A stretch of 64,000 nt of DNA from Anastrepha obliqua (lineage: Eukaryota; Arthropoda; Insecta; Diptera; Tephritidae). Below the pieces are notes generated by a model, which saw only the letters and a program-made list of their open reading frames with translations, ran no database searches and was not told the DNA's origin. Made by a program: the position numbers and the translations under genes. Positions 22,916 to 35,602 of this stretch are shown here, in pieces. How positions within the stretch are numbered: the stretch's first letter is position 1; every line of letters starts with the position of its first letter. The stretch lies in assembly GCF_027943255.1 (NCBI RefSeq), contig NC_072896.1, positions 117,521,879-117,585,878 of the forward strand, given 5' to 3'.

Positions 22916-25843
22916 TTGAAAAAAAAGTGCGTCGCAACTGTTCTGGGCTTTTTGACCTCGTTGAAAAGAAAAGAAGAGCAGGTGTCGGAAATTTTAATTT
23001 TTGCCTCTTGAGTATACCATTTCTAAGCCTCAAAACTAATAAAAAATTAAATAACTCAAAAATAAATTAAGATAGTTTTGTAGGGTAGAAAGAGTTGTAT
23101 CGAATGACTACTTACCATTTCCTTACCCAAACAGTAAACAAGTCGTTGTAAAATAAAAGGAAATATCATATGCAAACGCTTTGAACTTACTTCCCAACCC
23201 AATATTTATATTATTCAATAAATCTTCATTAAAAAGAAACACTTTCACTCGAACAGGTTAAAATTTTATACAACTTTCATGGTTACATATTTTACAAAAT
23301 TTCGAAGTTCGCATCTATGCACATATAAATATTTTTCATTAGCAATAAATTTATCAAATTTAACTACGTGCAGTCATATAAAGTAGTATTATTCATGAGC
23401 ATTCAGCAACACAATTGCCCGCGAACCACAAATCAGCAACTTGCCACATAGTTATGCAACATATGTAGCTATGTTTTGAATATTTTTTCAACTTGCGACT
23501 TGCTGTTTTACAAAAGCTACAACATAATTGCTTATTAACCTTTTATTCACAACAATTAAATGAGATTTATTAACCACCAATTAGTCTTTAACGGAGGTTC
23601 ATGAGCCGGCTAGGAGTGCTAGAGACGCGAAAGAAAAGCGTTGATTAATCTACGACGAGACTGCCACTAATTTTTATCGCTGATTTATTGTTGAATTGCA
23701 TACCAAGCTTCGAGTGGGGGTAGCCGAGCAAGTAGTAAGCGAACGTGCGTGTGTGTGTGTGCATATGGCATGCAGAAATTGGTGGAGTGGGTCCCCCCAC
23801 TTTGCTGGCTGGTGCTTAGATGCATATGCATGTGCTGGGCGTGGTTGGAGCGGCACGCATAACCAAAAGTCAGACAAACGAGTAAGTCAAATGGCCTGCT
23901 TTGTATGCACATTTTGCAGCAGATTACACGCAACGCATTTCTGAGCATTCTTTGCAGTAGGCATTTGCTATGGCAATTAAATGGCCAAGACTGACATTGT
24001 GCCTTGCGCTCTTATCAAAGTTGCAGTTCCAAGTGTGCTGGCATTCCATTGCTCCCACTAATTCAATTCATCAATTCAATTAACTGCCTTAACCGCATAA
24101 GTGCCACCTTTTTCTCCGCCTGTTTCACTTACGCTTCTCTGGTATACTGGTGCCATGCAAATCAATTATCCCTGCCACTGAGGTGCTCACTTAATCTTGG
24201 TTTTATAATTGCATTGTTCAGCAAATACAATCAATCGAAAATTTGCTTTCCATTTCCAAAGAAATGTCAATCTCTTACTCTCCGCACGCCATTTGAAATC
24301 CCCATAATACTCAGCTGACTGCACCTCAGGGCGTACAAATTGACTTTTGCACCCTAAAGTTTATCTCATTCCCTGTGTCGGCCGTGCAAGCTCCCTTTCA
24401 GTTGCATTGTTCAATGGTATTTTCGAAACAATGCAATCGCATATTCCTTGCGTTCAGCCACGCACCAGCTTAAGTGCGTCAATACTTGTTGATTCTTCAA
24501 AATGCTCAGCCTCTGTTGGAATGTTCTTCTTGCTTAGTACAATACCTTGGATTATTTCTCACAAATACTATAAACTCCTGCACACATGCACGCGCACACG
24601 CACACACAGTTCATGGCGGTTCATCAGCTACTGTGGGAGGTTGGTTTGCTGGTCAGTTCGTTTGCCAGCTACCAGCTGTCCGAAGATATTGGTTTACCGC
24701 TTTGACATGCTCGGACCTCAGTTGTGGTTATGCCATTAAAGGTTCGTCATGGCGAATGCTGTAGACTCCCAATCTCTTCACTTTCTTCAAACTCCAGTGC
24801 TGATTTTCTAGCTCTTGCTGGTTTAATGTATTGTTGTTGTACTCATTGAATTGGTTATCCTTTGTTCATTTTACTGCTAAGTCAATATTGGACTCCTTTG
24901 GCGTGTAAATGCAAATTCTCTATTCATTTGCCACTCAGACAATGGGGTGTGAAAATATGCCTGCAGTAAGATTTTGAGGTATTTTCAGCATTTTGGTGTG
25001 CTGTGTAATGGCTATTAAACATTAAGTTCATAATTTTCAGTGCAGAAATGTGGAATATTAGTCTAAGATTTACTTTAATTGGATTACATTTCGAAATTAA
25101 ACTTGATTTAGCCACCTTTAGTTGGCTTCAAATCGGAATTTTTCAGAATTTTCCGTATTGTAGAAAATAAGCTGGAATTAAACCATTGGGTAGGTAGGTA
25201 AAATGGCTGAAGTACCACTCTAACACTTCCCAAGCATCACTAAAGCGAAGTAAACCAGCATTCACTTGATTATTATTCTTCTACGCATAGCTGACCGAGT
25301 TCAACAAAGCACAGCAGCCATTTCTTTTTCCTTTGTGGAGCCACGTACTTCTCCACTTGGTATTCTCAGGGCATATGGATCTTCCTCTTTCCGTGCCACC
25401 ACCATCATAATCACAACCACCACCAGGTATCGCAAAAATATTTTCACTGACAAAGCGCTTGAAGCTGTTGCAGCTTTATTCCCTTTATTTAGAATAGTTC
25501 ATTTGAATGTTCTTCGTATCTTCTCTCTCTTCTTCGTATCATCTTCGTTCGATACATATTTCGGCACTGTAAAGCACGCTTAGCGTGATGAGATACTTGT
25601 TCGGCTGAGCGCAAAAAGTGTCAACAGGGATGGAGGTATAAAAGTCAAGGGACTGTTGCTGAGACATACAAGCCAACTAAACTATGAAGCAGAATGACTT
25701 TTGACTGCAGTGGATGAAGTTAAAGATCTGTAATATGTAAAATCGTCTTTAAAATCGTTGAAATGAGCCTGCCTAATATCTGTTGGTAGCTTCTTGAGTA
25801 CAACAGAAATATATTGAACTCCCTGTCGAGTTCTAGGAATATA
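22916..25843. other. No gene; 2.9 kb non-coding
   Basis: No transposon or host domain recognised on either strand. Contains GT tract (23745-23762) and CA/CG tract (24588-24608). A GGTAGGTAGGTAAAATGG motif near 25191 resembles sequence often seen in insect LINE untranslated regions, but alone is not enough to call one. Confidence 0.5.
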
Positions 25844-26387
25844 AGGTTATTCAATAGGTGCGCTTCAACTTTTTTCCGATAGGGAGGGCGAACGACGCAA
25901 TATTTTTTATTTTTTGCTTGTCATTTGTAAACTTCATTAGTCTACATTTCATCATGGAACGCTTCACACTTGAGCAACGATTGCAAATCGTGCAAATTTT
26001 TTATGAAAATAATCGTTCTGTTGCTGCTACTTTAAGAGCATTACAGCCATTTTACGGTCCATTTAATAAGCCGCCCCGTTTTGGGGTTATGTAAAGTCAT
26101 TGGTCTACAGTAACAAGCCGGCGACGATTTGTGAGCTCAGAGCCAATATTGAACGCGAAATTGCTGGAATTTCGGCCGATTTATGCAAAAGAGTGGTCGA
26201 AAATTGGGTTCAACGATTGGACTTCGTAAAACGTGCACGCGGTGGTCATGCAAAAGAAATCGAATTTCATACTTAAATGTATATGTTCAAACTCGATAAT
26301 AAAAAAAAAATTAGTTAAAAAAGTCAAACCGTTTGTGTTTTATTCAAAAAAGTTCAAAAGTTTAAGCGCTCTTACTGAAAAACCCTG
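25844..26387 (+). mobile_element. Internally deleted (MITE-like) DD41D element, subfamily 4
   Basis: Ends AGGTTATTCAATAGGTGCGC and the inverted GCGCTCTTACTGAAAAACCCTG, flanked by TA (25842-25843 and 26388-26389). The 544-bp element keeps the first 40 codons of a transposase joined directly to its C-terminal 70 codons; the entire catalytic core is missing. It could be moved only if an intact relative supplied transposase. Confidence 0.82.
25954..26275 (+). pseudogene. DD41D transposase: N-terminal HTH fused to C-terminus
   Basis: The start is the Met of MERFTLEQRLQIVQIFYENN, the N-terminal helix-turn-helix that contacts the element ends. At GPFNKPP the sequence jumps past all three catalytic blocks to FGVM and stops at 26092. 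In another frame the C-terminus follows (GYVKSLVYSNKPATICELRA, then LDFVKRARGGHAKEIEF, ending near 26275). A translated product would be a 46-residue DNA-binding stub. Confidence 0.85.
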
Positions 26388-27524
26388 TACAACCATAAGA
26401 TCCAATGGAATATCGACAGTTCTTAGCTATTCATCGCGAGACAATAATACATAGTATTAACTAAATTTCGTCCAATTACCACAGTAGAGGGATCAGCGGC
26501 GAGATAGATACCTGTCGACCCCATGGCCCGGGAACGAATGCATGCATGGATTCCAAGAAAAAACATTCAATAGCACCGCGACCGGAGTAAGTTAAGCGAC
26601 CGCAAGTGCATGTGCTGAGATGGGCCGACCGATGACGCCGAAGTCACGTTCTTTAGTTGCGACCGATGGATCGTACAAAGAGATGATCTGAGGAAGCAGA
26701 TTGGCGACATCGTACCGAGCAATAAAATCAGCGAAATAAATGCTTGAACTCGAGGATAGCTGGATTGCGGTATATTGAAGATGGAAGTACGATAGACCTC
26801 AATATAGTACAACAAAGCGAAGCGTCACAGAGATAAGAAGATGAGCCTACAGCATGAGGCAGACGTTGGTCAGTAGAACTGATTCATTTCATGTACGCCA
26901 TCCTGGGCCCTCCCGAGGTAATGCAGAAAGTAGTTCCGAGAAGGAAGCCTTCCAGAAGTGGAGAAGAAATTGTTTTAAAAGTTACACCACGGTAGACGCT
27001 GATAGCTGTAAGTTGGAAGGCATTTTGAACCCTACCTCACCCACCAAACAAAAAAAAAGAACTGTAATGGGAGGCCAATCACCGCATCTACACACTACCA
27101 GTTTACTGTCTGTATAAACTTCAGTTGATGGGCCTAAACTCTTGGAGGCGATAGTAGAAATATGCCTACAAATTTACTTGTACTGACCTGTTCTATAAAC
27201 ATTTTGATCACTAAAGAACCTGAAGCTGTCTCAATCCGAAGTTTTCATTTTTCGAACGAAGTGACGCATTTATTTTGCACCCAAGTCATAATCTACAAAT
27301 TGAGAAGACAAAATATTGCAGCATCTTTCAGGAAAAGTTGGATTGTCCAAGAGAAAAGAGTTGACAGTCAAAACTGACGATCTTATTTGAATGAATGGTC
27401 AGCCAACAATTGAGTAAGAGATCGAAAAAGTTCAGTGAGGCTATGGCAAGTGTTGGGAAATCAAGAGTTGTTTCATTTGAATATAAGGAGATCGGAACAG
27501 AGCTTTATATTTTCTAGAGCCTAT
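26388..27524. other. No confident gene; degraded repeat likely
   Basis: Frames on the plus strand have short LINE-like runs (for example LRKQIADIVPSN near 26690) but no diagnostic motif. This may be the 5' part of the LINE that becomes recognisable at 27525. Confidence 0.4.
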
Positions 27525-28270
27525 TAACATGGCTTACGCAGATGACATTTCTATTCTCTCGAGGACTACGAACGATTTAAAAGAAACCTTTTTAAAACTT
27601 AACAAAATTCCAAACTGCATTGGTCTGCTTTTAAACGAGAGCAAAACCAGTGGAAAATTTTCATGTGGGAGCTTATATTTTTGAAGCAGAGCCGCATTTT
27701 AAGTATTTGGTAGTTAAATTCGCATGTAGCAGAGATTCCACTTCTGCAGTCAGGGATCGTATCAACGCCGCCAACAAAACGTAATATGTCAACCTTAACT
27801 TGTTCAAGTCCAGGCTCTTGTTTACAACTACAAGGCAAACTACGTACAAAACGCTTATCCGACGAATCTTATCATATGGATGTGAGGTATGGACCTTTAA
27901 AGTTGCTGACTGAGCGCTGATTGCTAACGTGGAAAGAAAGATTTTTGGCCCAATAAGCTAGATGATGGTACCTATAGAATCCGGGACAACTACGAACTAA
28001 ACAACGAGACAGCTGTGCGTTTTGTTAAAGTGCAGCGCATAAGATGGCTAGGTCTGCTTGCTGACTGTGCCGTAAAGAAAGCCATAGCAGGAAAGCTAAT
28101 TGGCGTAAAAGACAAAGGCAGACCGATGGATAGACGCAGTGGAAAACGATCTCAAGGTTTTGAGAACTCCGTAACTACGAAGCAAAAGCTCAAGATCGAT
28201 CGCTTTGGAGGAGCATTGTGAAGAAAGCTTTGAAGAAAGCGCGTTGCTGTCAAAGAAGAAAATTGCAACA
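27525..28270 (+). pseudogene. LINE reverse transcriptase, palm to C-terminus
   Basis: Starts with the catalytic box INMAYADDISILSRTTNDLK. It goes on to a connection block in another frame (LNLFKSRLLFTTTRQTTYKT, then LIRRILSYGCEVWTF), then NYELNNETAVRFVKVQRIRW and RWIDAVENDLKVLRTP. YADD is intact, but at least three frameshifts and several stops interrupt the frame. No RNase H follows, so it belongs with the LINEs at 47770 and 48690 rather than the RNase H class. Confidence 0.85.
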
Positions 28271-28329
28271 GAGATGTTGGGGTAATAGCCTCAAAGCCAT
28301 AACTACAGGATTTCGGAACTACAACTTAA

Positions 28330-28770
28330 GACAGTGGGAGGTGGCAGTAGCAGTTAGTGTACCATCAGTTCGGTGTGAAAGAAAATGAAAATGTCAGTCA
28401 CAAAGGGTCCACACAAATATGAAATGAGGCGACATCTGGAGACTCTCGGCAGTAATTTGGTCTGTCGGGGAACAAGCAGCCAAAATGGGCTCGCAACACC
28501 CATTGTTACGGTTGGAAACAACCAGAGAAAGTGAGTGGTCTGCCTTATGGAAGGAGAGAATGTCAACCCTGATCAAACCACTGCTCGAGAGTGTCGAACA
28601 ACTGTCTGGCTTAGACGTCAGCAACCAAATAAGGTTCTTAAACCGCACAGACTGGACATAGTCACCCGGTAAATAACCGTTAAACAGGTGGGTAGCGAGG
28701 ATATGGCATAAAATGGTGGGGAAGAGCTTGTTGGATTCTGGATGAATCATCACTTTAACCAACCAACCAA
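28330..28770 (+). pseudogene. 3' end of RNase H-class LINE
   Basis: Plus-strand frames carry ESEWSALWKERMSTLIKPLL and SNQIRFLNRTDW, the terminal helix and FI.STKW-type ending shared with the tails at 39490 and 51775. The knuckle cysteines are degraded. Assignment depends on this short terminal motif. Confidence 0.5.
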
Positions 28771-30193
28771 CCAAAGTCTACAGATTGTAAAACTTTAAGC
28801 CAAATAGAAGAAAATGTATTTCGAGTCTCAAGCAAATGAAAAGTATGGAGACCAGCAGAAACTCATCACTTCTGGAATCAACCTTTAATTTCCACCACCG
28901 AAACTATCAACTTCATGAAGCGCCTTACTAGGGTATTGTTGACCTAACCATTACACAAGACAATTCTAACAAAATCAAAAAAAAAGCATTCATGGCCACC
29001 AATACATTACAATAAACAAAACATATGAGCGCTCAGGCTACACAACATATTTTGACATAAGAAACCAACTAATATTTACACAGACAGGACTCGGGCCAGT
29101 GGAATCACGGAATCATGGAATTATTTTTCCCATATGAGCTGATATTTGTACAAATACAAAGCAAGAATAGAAAGAAATTTGTGTTTCGGTGGGTTTATGA
29201 GTATAGGTACATATGTCGCGACGTTGATGAAATGCAGAAAGTAAAGCAAGGAATTTACTAAAAGTAATACGAGTACGAATATGAATGTATAGAAAGGAGG
29301 CAGTGAATGGAAGGCAGCAAATCAAGACAAAAGAAAAGTTGAATTGGTGGCAAATACTCACACGAAAGATGGCTGGTCGATGGGTATGCAGTACCAACAG
29401 TACTCATGGACGACCTGGTGCTCGATTGTTGGAGTCGTATGAATGCGCTTTTGTTTGCTGAGTTGTTTTGATTTGGTAGCACGCGATATGCTTTTAGTGA
29501 CGGCATTTTTGTTTATTCTGCAAAATCGCAAACAACATACACACAAACGAAAGCACACACTCTCTCAGTCTACAAGAGGTGTAATCAGATTCCTAGCGAA
29601 AATTTATAAAGGTCCCTTTCCCATTAGCAGCTAAGCGAGTATTGCCGGCTTTGTGTGGCTTAAATGTGGGGATTTGGCGAAAAGGATAATGGTGGCAGTA
29701 GCAGTTCGGCTATGAGGACTGTGACCGTCGCGGACGTCACTTTGGTAGTGGTAATATTGTTTACATTTGCACAATGGAATTTATTTGCGCACTGCTTGTG
29801 AGTGGCGTTGGCGTGTAAACAATAAAAACTATTCAACATTTGTTTGCTCATCACTATTACTTTTCTTTGTAATGTACACATATTTGCCTTTTGTTCGATT
29901 TATTAGCTCGAATAACACGAAATTATACAAATCATAATAATTTAGAGGATAATAAAATGCTTTGGCAAAATTATCTGAATTACAGAATAGAAAATACAAT
30001 AAAAGCAGGTACACCCAATGCATATAGCTGCTGGTTATTAAATACCGTTTAGCAAGCCTAAAAAAGTATGATCAATCTTCATGGCCAAAGTACAATGAAT
30101 TTCCTTACATTTGCAAAAATATTCTAAGATTTACTTGGCTTTTATTTGTAATTTTTTTTTAAGAGAATCCCTTCGATGGCAGAATAAATAAAT
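28771..30193. other. No gene recognised
   Basis: AT-rich non-coding DNA with overlapping short ORFs on both strands and no domain. Confidence 0.5.
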
Positions 30194-30343
30194 AAATAAT
30201 TGGCGCGTACACTTCTGTTAGGTGTTTGGTCCAGCTCGTTCTGGTTTTTTGGTGTGCGCCTTGAATTTGTTCCACAAATGGAGGTAACTACAGTTTTATG
30301 TCGCCTCCGAACGGCAGTTGGTTTTTTATGAGGAAAGTGCCAA
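30194..30343 (-). repeat. tRNA-derived SINE, copy 2, tail half only
   Basis: Shares GGCGCGTACAC, GGTGTTTGGTC, CCACAAATGGAGG and TCCGAACGGCAG with the other copies. Truncated after TTTTTATGAGG, so the tRNA-like head with its promoter boxes is missing. It joins directly to the tandem repeat whose units read GCCAAGGCA. Confidence 0.8.
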
Positions 30344-31545
30344 GGCAAATACAAAAAAAAAAATAGAAATATCGAAATTTGAAAAAATCTATACTATAAA
30401 GGTGAATGTCGGTACGTTGTCCGCGCATCACTACGAAACGACAACACCAAATGACGTAAAAATTTTTATACTTTCATATGTAGTTTCACCCAATGAAGGT
30501 TATAGGCATGTTTTTATGATGGAACTCCCTTCCCACAGCCCCCAGGCTGCGCCACCACTCTCATTCGTCACTAATAATCAAATATTTGCATAAGCTGTTC
30601 AACTATGACCCAAATGCAAAGTTCAAAAGCGGTTTGAGATAGAAAATTAATAAAAATAATTTTGCTTGATATTTTTCTGATTGGTTGTTTTGATTTTATT
30701 CAACGAGGCATAGCAACGGATGCCGGGTATTGTAATATTATGGTTATTAATAAAAAATTATTTTCTATGAAATTATTATTGTTTGTAATTCTTTTATATA
30801 CATATCCTAAATCCCTCAAAACTACTCCAACGCGAGCGAAGCCGCGGGTTAAAGCTAGTATTAGATAAAGTTTGAAAAAACATTTTGAAAAATTTTGGAA
30901 AAATGTGTACTAAAAAATGATTTGTTTTTTACATTTTTTATTGGAAACGCCAAGGCACATACTAAAACAATATAATAGAAATATCGAAATTAAAAAAAAA
31001 ATAAAATTTGTAAAACAGTTTTGAAAAAATTGGGAAAATGTTTTCGAAAAATTTGTACTAAAAACGGTGTGTTTTTCCCCACATATTTTATTGGAAAGTG
31101 CCAAGGCATATTCAAAATAAATAGAAACATCGAAATTTGAAAAAACAATTTGAAAAAATTTGTACTAAAAGATTGTTTTGTTTTTTTACGTTTTTTATTG
31201 GAAAGCGACAAGGCATATACAAACAAAATAGAAATATCGAAATTTGACAAAAATTTAAATAAAATTTGTAAAAAATTTTTTTTTAAATTTGGAAAAATGT
31301 TTTTTTAAAAATTTGGAAAAATTTGTACTAAAAACGGTGTGTTTTTCCCCACATGTTTTACTGGAAAGTGCCAAGGCATATATGAAAAAAATAGAAATAT
31401 GGAAGTTTGAAAACAACAATCAGAAACAATCAGATAAATTTGAAAAAAATTTTGAAAAAATTTGGAAAAAATTGTATTGAAAAAATTGTTTGTTTTTTAC
31501 ATTTTTTATTGGAAAGCACTAAGGCATATTGAACAGGTAGTAACA
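30344..31545. repeat. Tandem repeat array, units about 105-165 bp, split by a Helitron
   Basis: Units share the core TTTTATTGGAAAG(T/C)GCCAAGGCAT, then ATAGAAATATCGAAATTTG and an A-rich spacer with TTTGTACTAAAAACGGTGTG. Cores recur at about 30936, 31087, 31193, 31357 and 31506, plus a partial one at 30338. Spacing is uneven. The Helitron at 30388-30858 sits inside one unit. Confidence 0.75.
30388..30858 (+). mobile_element. Short non-autonomous Helitron, 471 bp
   Basis: Starts TCTATACTATAAAGGTGAAT after an A (30387) and ends GCGAAGCCGCGGGTTAAAG then CTAG, followed by T (30859). This is the Helitron signature: 5' TC, 3' CTRR, insertion between A and T without duplication. A short GC-rich stem (GCG..AAGC..CGC) lies about ten bases before CTAG. 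No Rep/helicase coding sequence is present, so it depended on an autonomous partner. Confidence 0.85.
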
Positions 31546-32744
31546 GTAGAGCAACAAGAACAATATAGTTTATTTTTGCTTTTGGTCTCTAAAACGTCAA
31601 AATCTATAAACCAAGGTTGACAGTTTAGAGTGATTGAAGCAAAATTTGGCAATTTAGAGAAGAATTAAATAGAAAAACAATCCAATCAGCTGCCCACTAT
31701 TACTATCTTTTCAATGTACTTTGGCACTTTTCAGTAAAAAATGTAAACTTGAATTTGAATTTGAATTTAAAAATTTTTTTTTTTCAAATTTTCGACATTT
31801 CTATTTTTTTACACTTACAGCTCTTACTACCCTTGGAAAGTACGGAAAAAATTCTATAGAGTGTATTTATTTTGTTTTCTCCTCTTAAGTCGCCTTTTAA
31901 TTCGACTTATAATTTAAAGAAAAAGGCAGGAAAAAATAAACTCTTAGTCTTTAAGATTCAGTCGTTCAAAAGAGAAAGCTGGCATTCGCAAAATATCAAC
32001 ATTTTAATATGTAGTTTTTTAAGAAAATCTAGTTCATACTCCTACAAAACCCATTTAAATCCAAATTTCAAGCTAAGAGCAAATTCAAAAAAAAAAAGCG
32101 TCATATTTTAAGAAAAATTTCACATTTTATAATCCGATTGATTTTTCTGAATAATTTCGGGTATGCAGTTTTATACTCCAATAAATTTCGGCACAATAAA
32201 ATATATAATATATCATTTTTTTCAAATGAGATGTTTCGCATTTTCCTCCGTATCACAGAAAACTCGCGCACATTCGTTGCATGGAAAAAATAGGACAGGT
32301 TGCTATTGCTTTAGAACTTCAAGAATTAGTCTTGCTTTATTTATTTTCCATGCGCGAATATATCCAATTATGTGCTTTAGTGCATACATAAATCAGCTAA
32401 TTATGCAGGCACACGTCATCTGATGACTCTCAAGGTGGCACCAATTTGTTTTCGTTTTCCTACTGAACCAAAAAGAAACTGTGCCTGCAGGTACTTTAGA
32501 AAAAAGCGCATACATGGGTAAGCATATCGGATTTTGCATTCCTGCGTCAGGCACAGTATGGATTCGAAAATGGATCAAAAGCGGAATACCAAATGCGGTG
32601 ATTGCCAAAGTGTTGGTGGGCCATAGTATGCCTAGCGCTCCTTACGAGATGGATTTAAATTCATAAATGGACATATATTAAAGAACTCCGCTTTAATCTC
32701 GAATTCACCCTACAAATAAACTAAATTTCTCTCATTCCACGTAT
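31546..32744. other. No gene recognised
   Basis: Non-coding and AT-rich. The frame at 32481-32666 contains a helix-turn-helix-like run (WIRKWIKSGIPNAVIAKVL) but this is too short to assign to a transposase. Confidence 0.45.
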
Positions 32745-32960
32745 TTTTATTTCTTAATGTTGTGGTAGCCACCTAAGTTGGAAGGACAACTGATTTTGGA
32801 AGATCTTCTCATCGCTGAGCGAATAGCGACGACGGAAAATTAATTGTACCAGTTTTTTATGGTGTCAAAGAGGGTTATTACTCACCATATAACGATTTTT
32901 AGTTCATCGATACATTTTTGTCTTGTTAATCCACGTCGAAAGTTGTGAAAAAAAGTGGCA
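32745..32960 (-). pseudogene. Mariner transposase N-terminal fragment
   Basis: The antisense reading HNFRRGLTRQKCIDELKIV followed by DTIKNWYN and RRRYSLSDEKIF fits the N-terminal DNA-binding domain of mauritiana-type mariners (FR.GL...ECIDEL, then V..W..EF..GR.SL.DE). Heavily decayed with frame changes. Nothing downstream matches the catalytic core. Confidence 0.55.
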
Positions 32961-33523
32961 CAAAATGTGTAGAGACTAATTCCATTTTCTTGCTGAGATG
33001 AATTTTTAAAGCAACTGTAAAATCACTACTAAAGTCCCCCTAATATGTCTCACACTTCAAAGTGTCCTAAGTGAGTTTATGATAAAATTTGTCAAAAACC
33101 TCAATGGAAGCGTCAATTGGCGCTTAACAGCACCAGAAATGTCCCAGACCAGAAGTATGAATAGCAGCCCACGTATCTGAATTTGCATACAACCAGTAGC
33201 GATTTTGCTTATCTTTCTGCTTCCATCAAAACTTCTGCTGGTGGCGCTCGTTAAAGTCAAATTCGAATTGCTCGAACGCTGAACATTTGCAAAAATTGCT
33301 ACATTTTAACATCGGGCAAGAGGCTTTGCAATGTTACCGCATTAATTGGAGTTCCAACAAGCCCGGCATAGCCTTGGAACAGAAGTGGTCAGTGGATTGC
33401 CGTAGTAAAAGAGAAGTTGGATTTCAAACTGCGGTTTTTTATTTTTAATTGCAATGGAATCTCTATAAAAGTTAGTTCAAAATTAAATATCCAATTCGGT
33501 TTTTAAAAAACTTTTTTAATAAA
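32961..33523. other. No gene recognised
   Basis: No motif. An antisense frame (33057-33260) is open but anonymous. Confidence 0.45.
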
Positions 33524-33771
33524 TCTATACTAATATTATAAAGAGGAAAACTTTGTTTGTTTGTTTGTTTGTAACGAATAGGCTCAAAAACTACTGGACC
33601 GATTTTAAAAATTCTTTCACCATTCGAAAACTACATTATCCAAGAGTAACATGGATTACATTTTATTTTGGAAAAAAATAGGGTTCCGTAAGATATTTGG
33701 ATTTTTCGGACACAAACTGAAAAAATCTTATATATAAAATAACTTTCAACTTTTTGTGTGTGTTCGCTAAC

Positions 33772-35045
33772 CGGCCGTGTCTGCACCGAAATAAACCAAA
33801 CTTACACATATTGCTAAGAAGGTATTGAAGATGGTTTCCGTATAGTTTGGATACCTATTGGTGGATAGGGCTCGAGATATAGGTCAAAACGTGGACCCGG
33901 GTAACCTTCAGATGTGTATGTACAATATGGGTATCAAATGGAAGCTGTTGGTGAATGCTTTAGTTCAGAGTATTTTTCATGCCGCTCCGTGACTAGGGTC
34001 TCGAGATAGAGACCAAAACGTGGACCCTAGAATGTGTTTGTACAATATGGATATCAAATTGAAGCTGTTGGTGAATGCTTTAGTACAGAGTACTTTTCAT
34101 GCCGCTCCGTGACTGGGGTCTCGAGATATAGGTCAAAACGTGGACTCGGGTAACCTTTGGTTGTGTATGTACAATATGGGTATCAAATGAAAGCTGTTGA
34201 TAAGTGCTTTAATACGGGGTAATTTTCATACCTATTGATGACTAGGGTCTGGAAATATATGCCAAAACGTGGACCCGCCGTGTCTTTGCACCGAATTAAA
34301 CCAAACTTACACACATTGTTAAGGAGGTATTGAAGATGGTTTCCGTATAGTTTGGATACCTATTGGTAGATAGGGTCTCGAGATATAGGTCAAAACGTGG
34401 ACCCGGGTAACCTTCGGATGTGTATGTACAATGTGGGTATCAAATGGAAGCTGTTGGTGAATGCTTTAGTTCAGAGTATTTCCATCCGCTCCGTGACTAG
34501 GGTCTCGAGATAGAGACCAAAACGTGGACCCTAGAATGTGTTTGTACAATATGGATATCAAATGAAAGCTGTTGATAAGTGCTTTAATACGGGGTAATTT
34601 TCATACCTATTGATGACTAGGGTCTCGAAATATATGCCAAAACGTGGACCCGCCGTGTCTTTGAACCGAATTAAACCAAACTTACACACATTGTTAAGTA
34701 GGTATCGAAGATGATTTCCGTATAGTTTGAATACCTATTGGTAGATAGGGTCTCGAGATATAGGTCAAAACGTGGACCCGGGTAACCTTCGTACGTGTAT
34801 GTACAATATGGGTATCAAATGGAAGCTGTTGGTGAACGCTTTAGTTCAGAGTATTTTTCTTGCCGCTCCGTGACTAGGGTCTCGAGATAGAGACCAGAAC
34901 GTGGAGCCTAGAATGTGTTTGTACAATATGGATATCAAATTGAAGCTGTTGGTGAATGCCTTAGTACAGAGTATATTTCATGCCGCTACGTGACTGGGGT
35001 CTCGAGATATAGGTCAAAACGTGGACCCGGGTAACCTTTGGTTGT
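33772..35045 (+). repeat. Minisatellite array inside the Helitron, about 125-bp units in higher-order blocks
   Basis: Units repeat GGGTCTCGAGATATAGGTCA, CAAAACGTGGACCC, TGTACAATATGGGTATCAAA and GAAGCTGTTGGTGAATGC. Unit length is about 125 bp. A variant unit with GTATAGTTTGGATACC starts higher-order blocks at 33841, 34346 and 34721, giving periods of 505 bp (four units) and 375 bp (three units). The array is non-coding. Confidence 0.85.
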
Positions 35046-35602
35046 GTATGGATGCCATAAGGAAAAAACGTAAGTGCAACATGTAAAAATTGTTTGTGAA
35101 TTTTTTTGGAGTGGATTTTGGAACAGTGAATAATTTCTTACGAAATTTGAGAATTTAATGTGAAATCCGAATGAAATTATGTGTTCGTGGAAAAAACAAT
35201 TTTTTTCGTTTTTTTTTTTTTAAATGTAAATGGATAATGGTTAAAAAAGCTCCAATGCTTAATAAAACATATAAATTGAAACGAAAAATTCGGGAGCGTG
35301 TCATTATTCTGTATTACAAAATTCTGGGTGACAAAATTCTGTAAATTGCAAAAAAATTCTGCTTTTTAAAATTCTGCTTTTTTAAAATTCTGCTTTTTAA
35401 AATTCTGCTTTCTAAAATTCTGCTTTTTCAAAATTCTGCATGTTTAATGCGAAAAATTCTGCTTTATTCAAGTTTTGTGATTTTCGTCATACAAGAAGTA
35501 CCAAAATAAACATTTATTCCATAAATATACATATATGTTTAAGCGATAACAATATTTTAGTTTAGCCAATTACAATATTTTTTGCAATTCTTTTTAAATA
35601 TA

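Noticed and set aside
26514..26547. Cluster of palindromic six-cutter sites (GTCGAC, CCATGG, CCCGGG, ATGCAT, GCATGC) resembling a cloning polylinker
   Set aside because: Flanking sequence shows no vector features and fits degraded LINE-like sequence; adjacent palindromes can arise by chance. A vector database search would settle it.
32481..32666. Helix-turn-helix-like run in a 61-codon ORF
   Set aside because: Too short and no transposase context; the antisense strand is open too.
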